In this document: piece after piece, positions 19,101 to 30,900 of the stretch
Layout of the letters: the number at the start of each line of letters is the position of its first letter
Numbering within the stretch: the first letter of the stretch is position 1
Source of the DNA: Aporrectodea caliginosa
Lineage: Eukaryota; Annelida; Clitellata; Crassiclitellata; Lumbricidae
DNA: 64,000 bases
Direction: 5' to 3'
Assembly: GCA_020284085.1 (NCBI GenBank)
Contig: JACEVL010000152.1
Location: 620,001-684,000 of the forward strand
Program-made: the position numbers and the translations under genes
The notes under the pieces: generated by a model
Databases searched by the model: none
Told to the model about the DNA's origin: nothing
What the model saw: only the letters and a program-made list of their open reading frames with translations

Positions 19101-20622
19101 AAACTGATTTGCGGATCAAGATACGGTCCATCCCTAGAACAGATACAGGGAAAGAGTTCCAAACCTAGTACCAGCAAGAAAAGAAGCTCATTCACCAAGA
19201 ACAGTTCTAGGTATTGACCAGAGAAAGAAGTGCATGTGCTCAACAGAAAAAGCTACCAAACACAATGCAATCAATCCTTCAAGTGAGGTACTATAAGGTA
19301 CAGGGTCAGTTATGGCAGTTATAAAGTCAGCCTTAACAATCTCGTCCTTCACACGGCAACTAAAAACTTTCCATTTCATGAATCCATTGATCCTTAGCTG
19401 CTGACCTCGGCTGTCCATCTTCCTTCCCAGTGACAGACCATGCCTCAGATTATTCAGGTATTGATGTCTGGTACGTAATCTTATATTATTCATATTTAGT
19501 GCATATCTTGACCTGTTACAGTCTAAAAGTCTTAGGAGTTTAGCCATCCCAAACAAAACAACTTTAAAAATGACACTGTTCAGAATTCTTTTTATACTTC
19601 TTCAATATCAAGGATCCTACAGCTAAGAAATCAGTTAGAGTTAAAAGAAGTGGAATGAAATGGTCTAAACAGAAAAATAAACACATTAAACCAGATTATT
19701 GTCCAAATGTTTAAGTCCTATATAACTGTGAAGGCAAAGGTTAACATTATCCTAAAACACTACAAAAAGTGAGATGTGTACCTCTCGCAAGTCCTGATTT
19801 CCCTTCGAATCAATTCGAAAGCTGCCGACCTGAATCTTCTTCTTTGTATCAACTTGGCCAATCTCCCAATTCATTTCATCGAGCAGTGCTAAGCAGGCTG
19901 ACAAAAAAACAGAACAACTCTCCCATTGAAAAACTCAGCAAAACAAATCTTAGTTAACATAAAAGTAATCAATAATATGAAAAACCTTTTATACAGAAAG
20001 CTAACGTGTATAGCTAATGAAGCACAGTTAAAACAGCAAATGCAACATGTAGCACATACAAATATTTTTGAAATAAGTATCTCTAAGGATAAAATGCCTA
20101 TTATAGGAGACATGCTGGTAATATAATACAGGATTTTAAATAACTGAAAATACTTCATATATGCACAACACAATTGCAAAGTGCACATGTGGAGATCATT
20201 TATTCATACCCATTGCCACCAAATGGCTGACATCAGAAACTGGTGACGATCACATAGCCCAAACACATTTAATTATATACATACATTCACAGTCACAGTC
20301 ACAGTCACATACACACAAACACAGTCACACACACAGTCACACACACAGTCACACACACACGTGTAAATAAATACATGATGTACTATTATAGGTAAATTGA
20401 TTGAAAACTTAACTGAATCAAGCATCAAAACAGTAAGAAAATTGTATTTTAAGATATAATAAATGCTTCACGAATGTTACCAACTACAATGCACGTGGTC
20501 TGTTCCATTAGCTTAAACTCACCTCCACAATAAACATTTTTGTCACGCTTTGCTAAGCAGTTCTTCAGAATGCAGAAGAGAACAAAGTATAGTGAAAAAC
20601 TAATAACGGACACTATCTTCAT
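15932..20622 (-). CDS. CNPY2: Canopy FGF signalling regulator 2 (CNPY2), five coding exons
   Basis: Coding exons in order are 20523-20622, 19782-19897, 17964-18158, 17033-17129 and 15932-16119, total 696 nt for 231 aa; every phase matches. The product is an ER-lumenal saposin-like protein. The family is known for binding client receptors and for a role in the unfolded protein response and FGF signalling. Seen directly: a signal peptide (MKIVSVISFSLYFVLFC), the CGAC pair, the KKKIQVGSFRID block, the PLARSAVHLTDLLENIC block and the CES-LVEEHEEDL block. All six conserved cysteines are present plus one extra, in IICCDLMSVC. The human protein is 182 aa from memory; the extra length is an acidic stretch of about 45 residues before a C-terminal KSEL, a plausible ER-retrieval signal. 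An acceptor one base before the ATG implies a 5' UTR exon further upstream that I did not locate. Confidence 0.9.
16430..16560 (-). mobile_element. tRNA-derived SINE fragment (family 3)
   Basis: The phrase GACTTGCTCAAGGTCCCTAC followed by ATGGTAACCATCTGGGGAGG is shared with about 14845-14890. It ends in a degenerate tRNA-like head near 16530-16555. It lies in the last CNPY2 intron. Confidence 0.5.
16667..16812 (+). mobile_element. tRNA-derived SINE (family 1), internally deleted
   Basis: The A-box-like TGGTGTAGGG and B-box GGTTCGAATCC are intact. The element then jumps to GCTATATAAGTCC and an ATGAATGAATG tail, so its middle is deleted. A second partial tail follows at about 16815-16970. Confidence 0.75.
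17033..17129 (-). CDS. CNPY2: CNPY2 exon 4
   Basis: The acceptor is GCAATACAG and the donor is ATGA then GTAAGC. It encodes CESLVEEHEEDLIPSF and the IICCDLM segment that carries the late cysteines, with one Cys more than I recall in the human protein. Confidence 0.88.
17546..17806 (-). mobile_element. tRNA-derived SINE (family 2)
   Basis: It has the same body as 14926-15155. At the high-coordinate end the minus strand shows a tRNA-like head with a GGTGGTTCAAATCC B box. It lies in CNPY2 intron 3. Confidence 0.68.
17964..18158 (-). CDS. CNPY2: CNPY2 exon 3
   Basis: It runs from acceptor CACTTTTCAG to donor GCT then GTAGGA, 65 codons, phase 0 at both ends. It encodes IPLARSAVHLTDLLENIC, YVRTSSRDG and IHSQLKFA, colinear with the middle of CNPY2. 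Confidence 0.9.
18294..18600. mobile_element. hAT-type MITE (family C), 307 bp
   Basis: The ends are CGGGGCCATTTTA and TAAAATGGCCCTG. The flanking 8-mers CAGATCAG (18286-18293) and CCGATCAG (18601-18608) match at 7/8. Both ends carry a CCTAGGGCCTACGA phrase internally. It lies in CNPY2 intron 2 and has no coding capacity. Confidence 0.8.
18722..19136. mobile_element. Probable hAT-type MITE (family D), 415 bp
   Basis: The ends are TAGGGATGGACCGAT and ACGGTCCATCCCTA, an inverted pair of about 13 bp. The interior has matching pieces near each end (CCAATTAATC on both sides). The target duplication is unclear because the flanks differ, so the superfamily call is less certain. It lies in CNPY2 intron 2. 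Confidence 0.7.
19782..19897 (-). CDS. CNPY2: CNPY2 exon 2
   Basis: The acceptor is TTTTTTTGTCAG and the donor is GAG then GTACAC. It encodes the second Cys of the CGAC pair, LLDEMNWEIGQVD and IQVGSFRID, the most conserved part of the canopy family. Confidence 0.9.
20281..20368. repeat. CACAGT/CA simple repeat
   Basis: CACAGT hexamers interspersed with CA dinucleotides, in CNPY2 intron 1. Confidence 0.92.
20523..20622 (-). CDS. CNPY2: CNPY2 coding exon 1
   Basis: The ATG is at 20622-20620 and is preceded by TTTTTTACAG plus one base. The exon encodes the signal peptide and ends at YCG with phase 1, donor GGAG then GTGAGT. The mature protein probably starts near AKRDKNVYCG. Confidence 0.88.
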
Positions 20623-23600
20623 TCTGTAAAAAACAAATCATGCAAATCCATTATACATAGCAAAAGATTAAATATAAAAAGTTCATAAATAAATAATTTT
20701 TTCTGAGAATGTTGCTTTTGTCCACTGCAATTTGCATAAGTTTGCATTATCCTGGCAAGAGAATTGAAGAAAAGAAGGTTGCATATTGGTCATTGAGAAG
20801 TAGAGCACTTCTAAAATTGGTAGATATGTTGCATTTTCTTGAGGTCTTCAAGACAAGGTAGATTGTTTCTTTGTGCCAAAGACCACCACTAAAAGTTGCA
20901 CATGGCCTCACGGGTCCGCAGCTTTACGATGTAGTACATGCAACAACAATGGCCTGTTTACTCTATGCTGCTCTGGCATGGTGGGGGTTTGCAGGACAAC
21001 AGGATAGGCGCTGACTCCAGTCAGTAATAAGCAGGTTAATCTGCCTCCTATACTTTCCTGATGACTACCCAACATTTGAGCGAATTTGTCTTGAAACCGA
21101 CACTCGTCTTTTCTCTGGGACACTTACTGCATAGGTTACTTCCACCAAAAAAGCCCCAGCAATATACCCTGCGACTGCGATCACATGACCATTGCCTACC
21201 TCTTGCAGATAATCTACAGCGCAAGACTTTTATAGTTAGAATGTTGTACTCATATTGACAATTCATTGTTATTAAGACATAAAATGTACACCAGAGTGTG
21301 GATATGCAATTGGTTTAAAAAAGAATATACTTACTTACTTACTTAGTAATGAAATATAGGTGCATGACATAAACAAGTCTTCAACTCACTGAACAAGTGG
21401 TAATGCCACTGTAAAGATATCTGTTGGGTAATACAGCGGTGGTGAAGGATGTCACCCTATCAATTCACTGAAAAATGAGCAGGATCGAGGCCATACGGTC
21501 ACTACATAAAGGGTGTACACTTACAGTTACTGGAATAAAATACTAGGCTAACTGCCGGTATCGGCGATTTACCGGCAATTCGACTTTTTGGAACAACTCG
21601 ACATGTCAGTCTATTTTTTAGAGAAAGTCGGTATTTAAGCCAAAATTTTATCCAGCCAATCCTCAGTCACCCTTTCTTGCTCACATTAAGCGCTAGTACC
21701 TTTACCAGTAGGCCATACACTATAAATTTAGATCACAAGGGTCCGCCACCAAACCATGTAAATACAAAATTCTGAAAACGTGTATGTTAGTTTTTAACTA
21801 CATTAAATTTATATACATTAAAATGAATTAGCTAATACCCTTAATTCATTACCTCGGAATTTTAATTGGAACATTAAAATGTCATTTAAAAATAAAAACT
21901 CCCCTCTTTCTAGAAATCCACGAGTACTAAACCGGAAATGAGCTGTCTCTCTTAACCGACGCTGGTGCCCTACTTAACGCAGAGTAAGTCGTTAGCATAA
22001 AATCGAAAACTTCATATTTTAAAACAAAGATGTTAGAGTCGTAGCATCTTTGTTTTAAGCATCAGAAAAAATAATGTAGGCCTAAAGAATATAATTATGC
22101 TGATCTGCAACGCGTGCTCACACACGATAGCCACAGTAAGGATCAATTACTGGACCATGTTCGCTCCAAGTCGAGCTCGACTGTTCATCTACAGCGTTGT
22201 TCATCTACAACATTTTTGTCTGTTGTTTTATTAAATAAACAAATAATTATAGGCCTACATACCATACCACAGACGGATTGCTTCGCGGCGTGCGGACGAA
22301 CGATTAGCTTAAACCAGCTGTCTGTCTGTCTGCATCTCGTGTCCTCTCTCTCACTCTCTGTCTCTCTCTTAATTAATTCATTGGAACTTTGTGGTTTGAG
22401 GCTTCCGATAATATAGTGCAATTGTGCAGTCCCAACAGTTGGCAACACGGTTCCTATTCTTGAACCATCTTTCTGGAAGATAACTGAATTATAATAAAGG
22501 TTGAGATATGGGCTTACAAACACTATTTAAAAGAGTAATCCGTTAAGCCAACACTCAGACAACAGCCGTGGCTAGGTCAGCGAATTCATGTCTTAGCCTT
22601 GATGTACGCATAGGCCTAATTGAATAACATTCGTTGAACTCAATTTAATTGCAGCCAAGTTCACTATGGGCAGTGGTCGAACACTATTAGGAGTCGTCCA
22701 TTATTTTTACTGGACGTCCATAGTGGTGAAGGAGGGGTCACCTAAAAGCGGACTACAGAGGAGGCCCAGGGTGTTATGCACAATGCGGCGGTTCACATCT
22801 AAACTTGGCTGACAGCTATTTCAGTACCGCCTGTTCCTGAAACACCAACTTCAGTCATACAGAATACTGCTAGACTTGCTTTGCAGAAGGCGGGAAGGTA
22901 CCCCACCTTGTAGTACAGTTAGTACTGCAAGACCAATAGCATGTCCACGGGTATTACATGTATATGGGATCCATACAGGCTGTATATGGGTACTAAATGG
23001 AACCATACGTTCTACATGTATGGGCTCTAGGTGGGCATGCTGGCAGGCATAGTAGCCTAATTTCGGATTTTTTGTGCTCTGTTGGAAAGTGGACATCTAC
23101 AATTAAGGGAGATGGGAGGGTAATGCCAAATGCAAATAATGAGGGGTCCACAGTACAAGAATTTCAGTTTTTGCAGATATCCCCATGGAATACCCCTTGT
23201 AATACTCTGTCCTGGCAGGGATTTCTAACCCTATCCATCAAACCTAGAATATTTTCATGCACCTTTCATGCAATCTTCTCAGAATAATATCATTCACCCC
23301 AACAATACACATTAGCACTTCATATTCTGAACTCGCCCTGCCAGGATTATTGTAATGGACCCTTTATTCTTAAAAATGCTCCGAGTAGGCAGCTTATTTC
23401 ACAGATTTTGGCCCCAATTGTGGGCCTACATATAACACAAAGTGATTAGGCCTAATTTCAGTAACTTAATTACAAACTGTACAGGTCTGTATACTCTTTT
23501 AAACTTTTTAAAATACGTTTTATGTGTATGCTTCTTTAAATTGACTGTAAACAAGTTGACTGTAAAACAAGCTCAGATACACTGATCAATTGTAACCTTT

Positions 23601-24819
23601 TGAAATTACTATGGCAAACAGCCTTATCAAGTTATCATTACAATTATGCAACAGAGTCAGAAGTACAAGTACACAAATTTACACACCGCTAACATCATCG
23701 TAATCTTAATTACGATGGTGTTAGTCTTGCTGGTGTAAACACCATCACGACAACAGACCAAAAAGGCTACTGAAGTTTCTCTGCATGAGAAGAGGGCAAT
23801 ATCTGGCAACATTTATTTCTGAAAGTAATATATAACGCATTTACAACATGTCTCTTGTGGCCAGTTAGAGGCACCCTACATCTTTTGCATATCAACTCAC
23901 CGGCGCAACAAGAAGACAAATTCTGTCCTGTCCTAGCCAGGAACTGAACCCAGTGCTTTTGTAGATAAATTGCATAGTCTTAACCAATGTATCAGAAATT
24001 AAGCACTTTGAAGTTTCAAAGCGGATCAGATTATGTGAGTGACTAACATTTAAAATTTTAAAATTCACTTTAAAATTTAACATTGTAAAAGTCATCTTAA
24101 GCAGCAAAATAACAAAGTCAGAAACTGCTACACTCCAATGGTGTCATGTCTAACACCCACTGCAAGTTACAGCTAATGTAGGCTACTTAAAGATATGATA
24201 CAACGCATGCGACTGTGCCTGAAAAAATCTGGCCAAAGTAAAACACATGAAAATTGTTTTAATATTGCATTATATTAGGCAGGACGTGATGAGTAAGTTG
24301 GTAAAGCTGCAGTTTTTATTTAGTTTTTAATTACGAAAATGAAAATGTAAAGTTATAACTGTTTTATAAAGATTATGCACCAAATACTAAGCAAAATCAG
24401 CACAACCTCAGACGTAAATTAAAGATTTTGCTTATACACAAAAGAAGTTCAATAAAGCCTGAATTGTAACACAAGGTCTATAGAGTGACATATTCGGCAC
24501 ATTTCAGAAAATTTTGCGCATAACTATTTAAGACTTATTCACGCAAAAACTGCCTTCTAGGTGCCTTTCTTACAAATTAATTTCTCAAACTTTGGCTGGC
24601 TTACATCTGGCACAGTCAAACATTTTCCGACATCACATATTGGTCATGCAGCAAAGAATGTTGTTAACAATGCTGTCAACAATCTGAAAATCCTTAAGGA
24701 TTAAGAAATATATCTGTTTAACTGAACAATGAAACTTAGGGGAGTTCCAACGAATCCTTTTCAAAGACTGCAACGAGTTCAGAAAGTCCGCTGAAGCAAC
24801 ACGACCAAAGGGATTTCAA
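20623..24819. other. Intergenic region between CNPY2 and UBXN4
   Basis: The UBXN4 3' UTR should be at the high-coordinate side and the CNPY2 promoter and 5' UTR at the low side, but I could not place either. It holds a retroelement-like tail with CTTA repeats (21236-21345), a perfect hairpin at 22021-22056, and otherwise unassigned AT-rich DNA. No further gene is supported. Confidence 0.5.
21236..21345 (+). mobile_element. Retroelement 3' tail with CTTA repeat
   Basis: The phrase GTACACCAGAGTG..GATATGCAATTGG, then AAAGAATATACTTACTTAC. It recurs with variation near 38487-38575, 39140-39262, 41475-41595, 44390-44475 and 50930-51005. The tandem CTTA tail suggests a LINE or SINE 3' end. Confidence 0.55.
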
Positions 24820-24928
24820 TCACATCTGCTGGGTTGAATTGCCATTCCAAGTGGCCGAATCATCGTCTTCATCGTCGGCTGTCAGTCGATTAATGTTCCC
24901 GTCTTTTCGTTGTCTCAGCCCTTGTGAT
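24820..24928 (-). CDS. UBXN4: UBXN4 last exon
   Basis: The acceptor is CTGTTTTACAG. It encodes SQGLRQRKDGNINRLTADDE and ends TWNGNSTQQM, stop at 24822-24820. The last residues match the human UBXN4 C-terminus as I recall it, which anchors the identification. Confidence 0.93.
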
Positions 24929-27900
24929 CTGTAAAACAGACCAAACAAACGCTTTCTTAGGACACACCAGAAAAAAGATGAAACAGGAATTCTAGTTCTC
25001 TTAGAAGACAAATCTATCTATGTGCAGTAGGAATGTCAGAGGCATAATTGGGGGGAGTTTGAGGAACACGATTCCTCAGGGCTGACCCTCAAGATTCATG
25101 CAACTGATTTTCACAATCCAAAGTAATACATGTACATATTTATGTATGCAAGTATATAGTTATGTATGTTTACATGCATTTATGTATGCATGTATTTATG
25201 TATGCACATATGTACACGCATGTATGTATGCTAGATAGTTAGTTATCTGGGCACTTTATGTCACAATTTTTAGTTCCTAACAAAAGCACAGACTAATTTA
25301 GACCCTAAATCCTTAAGATTCAATTAGAACAAATTATTCATCAGCATACAGGCAGGCATACAGTGCTAACTAGAGGAGTCACTGCAGATTCTGTAAACAG
25401 TCAATACCAAGGTCTAATAACGAACCAGTTTCCATTGCAAAGTAAATCTTTTACTCCAAAGTTTTCTGTCCCATTCTGTCAGTCAGGCTATGGCTGTTCT
25501 TTCCGATATGCCTGTTCCACATCATCAATGCATTCTTGACAGCCTTCTCTTCTAGCTACCTTCGAAATTTTGAATACCTCTTTGCTTTTCTGGCTGCACA
25601 TATGTTTGAAGACAAATGCCTTTGTTAGATCTTTTATTTGCAGCCCTTTCACTCAGTCCACATTCCGTTTGCAGTGAAAATTCTGGACAAGCCTCTTATT
25701 TGATGATTTTTCTTGACACTGAATTTGCAATTGAGGAGCTAAGCCAGTGTTTCTTAACCAACTCACTCAGTCCACTGAGACTTTTGTTGAGAAAAACGGG
25801 GTAAACGAGGTCCTCTGAAATAGTTTTCAAGCCTGTGTTCAGTGTGAGTTACTATTATTTGCTATTTTCTTTTGTTTTTCGACTTTTATTTAATAAATTT
25901 TGTTTGAAATAGATTGCCTACCACAACCTACCTTATGAAGTCTTTAAAATGTATTAATATTGTATCACATTTTGGTACAAGTTTTTATTTCCAGTTTTCG
26001 GTATAAGGTTTTCCCATTAGTTTCAAATTTTAGTTTTTCAAACTTGATGGGTTAGATTTGCATATAAGGTCATGGATTTCTCTAAAAAAATGGGGTTCGG
26101 CTCCCTTGAAAAGGCTTAAGAACCACTGTGCTAAGCAATAAACCCTGAGAAGAACACGAGAGGCGATACACTGCCTCTTGGCCTCAAAACCAGGCATTTT
26201 GGTCGTCACAACACCAGGCCTCTTGGTCACAACACCAGGCCTCTTGGTCACAATACTAGGCCTCTTGGTCATAACACCAGGCCTCTTGGTCACAACACCA
26301 GATATCTTGGTCACAACACCAGGCCTCTTGGTCACAAAACCAGGCCTCTTGGTCGCAACACCAGGCATCTTGGTTGCCTCCTGGTCACAACATCAGGCCT
26401 CTTAGTCACAACACCAGATATCTTGGTCACAACACCAGGCCACAACGTAACCACGGCCTCTTTTTGGACACAAAACCAGGCCTCTTGGTCGCAACACCAG
26501 GCATCTTGGTTGCTTCCTGGTCACAATATCAGGCCTCTTGGTCACAAAACCAGGCCTCTTGGTCACAACACCAGGCATCTTGGCCACAATATCAGACCAC
26601 AGCCACCGCATAACATCCATAAATATGTAAAGAATACTAAACTGAAAGACTTCATCACTAAACAGATAGCATCTTGGGTCATACTTCGGCTGTTGTTGAG
26701 TGGTGCGGCTTCCAGCGTCAGCAGCACTAGGTGTGTTCGTCTCTGTTGGTGCTACATTCTGGTTATCCTGTCTGTTAACAGGGGGTGGTACTGCAGGAAA
26801 AAGGAAGTTACAGATGAAATTCCAGAGTGCCAGCAGTGGAGCCAAGAGAATCCAGATGAAGCTGGTGCTGTCCGATTCTGTGGTTGCTACGTGACCGTGA
26901 CCTCTCGATGTCTGTAACCAAATGATAACCGTTATTGCTTATGCAATGTTGACTGACAGTTACACAGTGCTTTTTACGAGTACAGTTCATCTGACATTTA
27001 CAAGCAAGTGCGATAACATCAGCAAATCATCATCTTCAACATCTGGGTTTCATTACTAAAAATGTTACTGCCAGCTTTCTAAACATACTTAACCATCATA
27101 TAAGCTACAACAGTAGATATCTTGAAGGGGTACTAAATAAATGTTCAATTACAAAAAAATCTTTAGATTAGATTAGAATTTCATAGCGCCTGGAAAAAGA
27201 ATTTCATAGGGCCTGGAAAAATTTCATAGTCCCAAAACAAGGGGCCAGTAGAACTTACACAACTTACTGTGTCCTTTCCATCTAACATTTAGCAATACAA
27301 ACAACTGTGAAAAGACAACTATGCCAAAGTCACTAAGCAGCATATTCTCAGCAGACTCAAACCCCCAATCAGTGGATTAAAAAGCAAGTGCACCACCAAT
27401 TAAACCACTACTAGACATATACCTCTCAATAGCCAGGTAACAGTCAGGCAATAAAATTTCAAACATTTAAATTTCTTATTACAGTACAGTACTTATAACA
27501 GTGTACCAATTTCTTATTACAGTACAGTGCATTATAGCAGTGTATGATTCGTGTAAATATCATGCCTGGGGAGAGGGGATAGTATAATGCCTGAAGTTTT
27601 CACAGACCCGGTTTGATTCCCGTAAGCCCCCTCGCTTAGCTTATGCCTTCATTCCCTAGGTGGCAGCAAAAGTACAATGAGCCTGCGCCTTGTATGGCTG
27701 CAACTTTGTTGATTTATGTCTTCTGTAATTTGTGTTCTTGTGAATTGTTTAATCGTCATAACATGTACTTGTACAGCGCAGTGCGTTTGCAGGCGCTTCA
27801 TTAAAGAATAAATATAATTATTATTATTTTAACCAGCAGAGCAGTAAGATGAAAGCAATGGTGTAAGTCCCTATTACTGACCCCAGGAAGGACAATCAAC

Positions 27901-30900
27901 ACTGAAGATGGCACGAGTTCGAGATCGAGCAGAGTACTCGCCATGTCCGACTCAAGGAACATCCTCTTCGGATAGGTCGTTGACAGCGTGACGGGTTTAT
28001 TGTTTAATTTCTGTCAACAACAAAGCAATAAGACAATCTAATGAATTAAATGTATGCTGGAATTCTGTATTTCATCTTATATTCTGGTTTAAGAAATGCG
28101 AAAGTTTTAAAAGTTTCATTAATGGACTGAATACTGGCTGAATTTCACTTTTCTGGTGAAAGTAAGTCATTGTAACCTGTATTTCCATTTGATATATTCT
28201 GAAAATGTTGCTATTCATAATCTGTTGTGGACCTATTTATCAGATAATTACCATCATGATAATTGCCTTGCCTTGATGCTATTGCTCAGTGTACACAAGT
28301 CATCAAACTTACCGGTACTATGACGTTGAGCAAAAAGTGCAACATTAAAGATTTAGTTTTGCACAAATTTTCTGTGGATGGGCACACCAAGCTCCTCCCA
28401 AACCCCTATCCCCATTTTTCTCAGGTACCTTTGGCACCCTGGCCCACCACTTAATGGAAATTATTGCCACAGGCCCACCATTAAAAAAGATTTGACAATC
28501 CTGGTTAAAAACCAATCCTAAGACATTGGTATCAATTGACATGATGATGTACGCAACCTGTTGAATAAAACTTCTGGCCGTTGAAAGAGTATCGGTCGCT
28601 GAAAAGACTTGGGTTATGGACGAACCGTCAGGCATTCGAAACTGAACTCTGCACGACTCTCTAGGCAAAAAAATACACCATATTTCCTGTTACAAACCAA
28701 ACTCTGCCACAGCCTAAATGAGCCTATATTCTAGTAGTGCCAGTCCCAATCCTGGATAAAGCAGGAGGGCAAAGGTAATCATCTTTGTTATGACAAAGCG
28801 ACATCAAACAGTAACTAACTAACCTGTTACAAACCTTATTTTGCCTACAAAGTATGTCAGGTCTGAGATGCAGAAGTATGTTCACTTCTTCAATTTAATT
28901 CACTAAAGAAGAAATTCCTTACAAAATAATTCTTTGTATTTAAAATCTCCCATATCTGTTACTGCATCACTTAACATCGGACTTCACCCTCAACGTATTA
29001 CATTACATCATAGTTCCTGATACCAGCCAGTTGACGGCGATGGTTACGAATAAATAATCTCCATTGTCCTCGGTCATTTGTCAAGTCCATTGCTCCCCTT
29101 AGTGTTAGTCCAACTGACGTTATGTCCTCATTGATATTATCTATCCTCTACCGTAGTCTTACATTATATAACAACAAATGAATCACATCAAATGGAAGTG
29201 CAGGGTAAGCAAAACTCTGGCCACAATGTCCCGAAAATAAGTAAGCACACAAACATTGAAAATAAGTCATTTTTGTACAAGTTAGCATGGCATTAACATG
29301 AATGCATGTACCAGTATATGCGCATCTAGCCAGTTATTATATTAATGTTTAACTGCCTCCAAAAAGCACTGCAAGTGTCATACATTTCCGGTAATACGGT
29401 ACTACGCTCACAAAGTTTGTCAAATAGCAAATCAGGCACACTAGCAATAACAAAAGAGCTAGAAAGTCAAACTCATGTCCCAATAATCAAGTATCGTAAA
29501 CATACAGTTATTAGCTGAGTAGTTTCCTTGAAGGGGCGCTATATAAATTCCTGAATGAATGAATACAGCTGCACTTCACGACTAGGTGATGCAAAAACAC
29601 ACATCTTGCTAAAGAGCTGCACAAATGAATGGCAGATCTATGGGACACAGTAGCCAACTGGTTAAAGCACTAGTCATCTTGTAAGGAGTGGAGTACTGGT
29701 TCGAGCCTCCCTTAAGATGGTTACTATGTAGGACCTTGAGCAAATCTTTCATCCATAATACTACAATCAGCACCATACACTGAAGCTTGGTCACTATATA
29801 GTGGCGCAAAATAAATACATAAAAATTGGTACATGTACCTCTTTGTGGCATTCTCTCTATCCAGTCGCTTTTCTTCAGCCTCCAGTTTGGCCTTCTTTGC
29901 TCTTTCCTTTGCCTCGTCTTGCAGCTCTTTATCTTGCTTGTACCGCTCTGCCCTGTCTTGTCTGTGTAAAAGACCAGGCACAAACTTTATTCCAAAATCA
30001 GCCAAATCAAAGATCCTACTCTGAAACATTTCCAGCGGAAAAGCTGGTTTTCTGATGAAAGTAGTACAATACTCTAACACACAGAACACAGACTAAGGTT
30101 GTTCCATGGGACAGCATCACTCACACCAAAGTGGGGTGCGGTGGTGTAGGGGTAAGTGTGGGGCACGGTGGTGTAGGGGTATGTTCGGTGCCTTGCAGCC
30201 GGAGGGTTGCCCATTCGAATCCACCTCAAGCCACCGCGTAGGGACCCTGCATGGGCAAGTCCTTCACTGCAGTTGCTCATGCGCTCGGCGTGAAACTCCG
30301 ATTCAGTGTCCGCGCTGTAGTCGGGAGGCGCCTCTGAGTAGAAATCTTGAAGGGGCGCTATAACAAGTACTCATACATACATACATACAAAGATTTTAAC
30401 CAAGAGTTTGAATGGCAGATATATGCAGGTGCCACACTGTTGCACTTCATCTCGAACCCATCGTGCCTTCTCGTGTGTTGGACCGTCCTCCTGGAACAGT
30501 CTGCCACAGCACTTGCGTACTGTTGCCTTCGACTCTGTGCAGCTTACATTTGCTGTCTTAAAACACAATAGTTTAGATCTGTTAGATACTCATAGGTACA
30601 GCGCCTTTGCGAGTTACTTAAAAAGCACTATATTAAGTGTTCTCATACACATGTAGATGTAATGTAATGAGCAACTTCTATTGCGCCGGTGTCTCTTGCA
30701 CAAGGCATCAACCGATGGCTTGCAAAGCCAAGCCATATCAGGTTGCAAAGATCAGTCCGTAAGAGACAGAGAGCAGCCTGTGGATTGCAATCTGAAAGAG
30801 GTAAGTTTTCAGCTGAGGCACAAGCGACTATGCACAGCGTACAGACACAGAAAGAAGTTCCAAAAAGTAGTACACATGTCGAAAAAAGATCACAGATAAT

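Noticed and set aside
19188..19556. A 122-residue minus-strand frame in CNPY2 intron 2
   Set aside because: It resembles no family I recognise, has no supporting splice sites, and the flanking CNPY2 exons join in phase without it.
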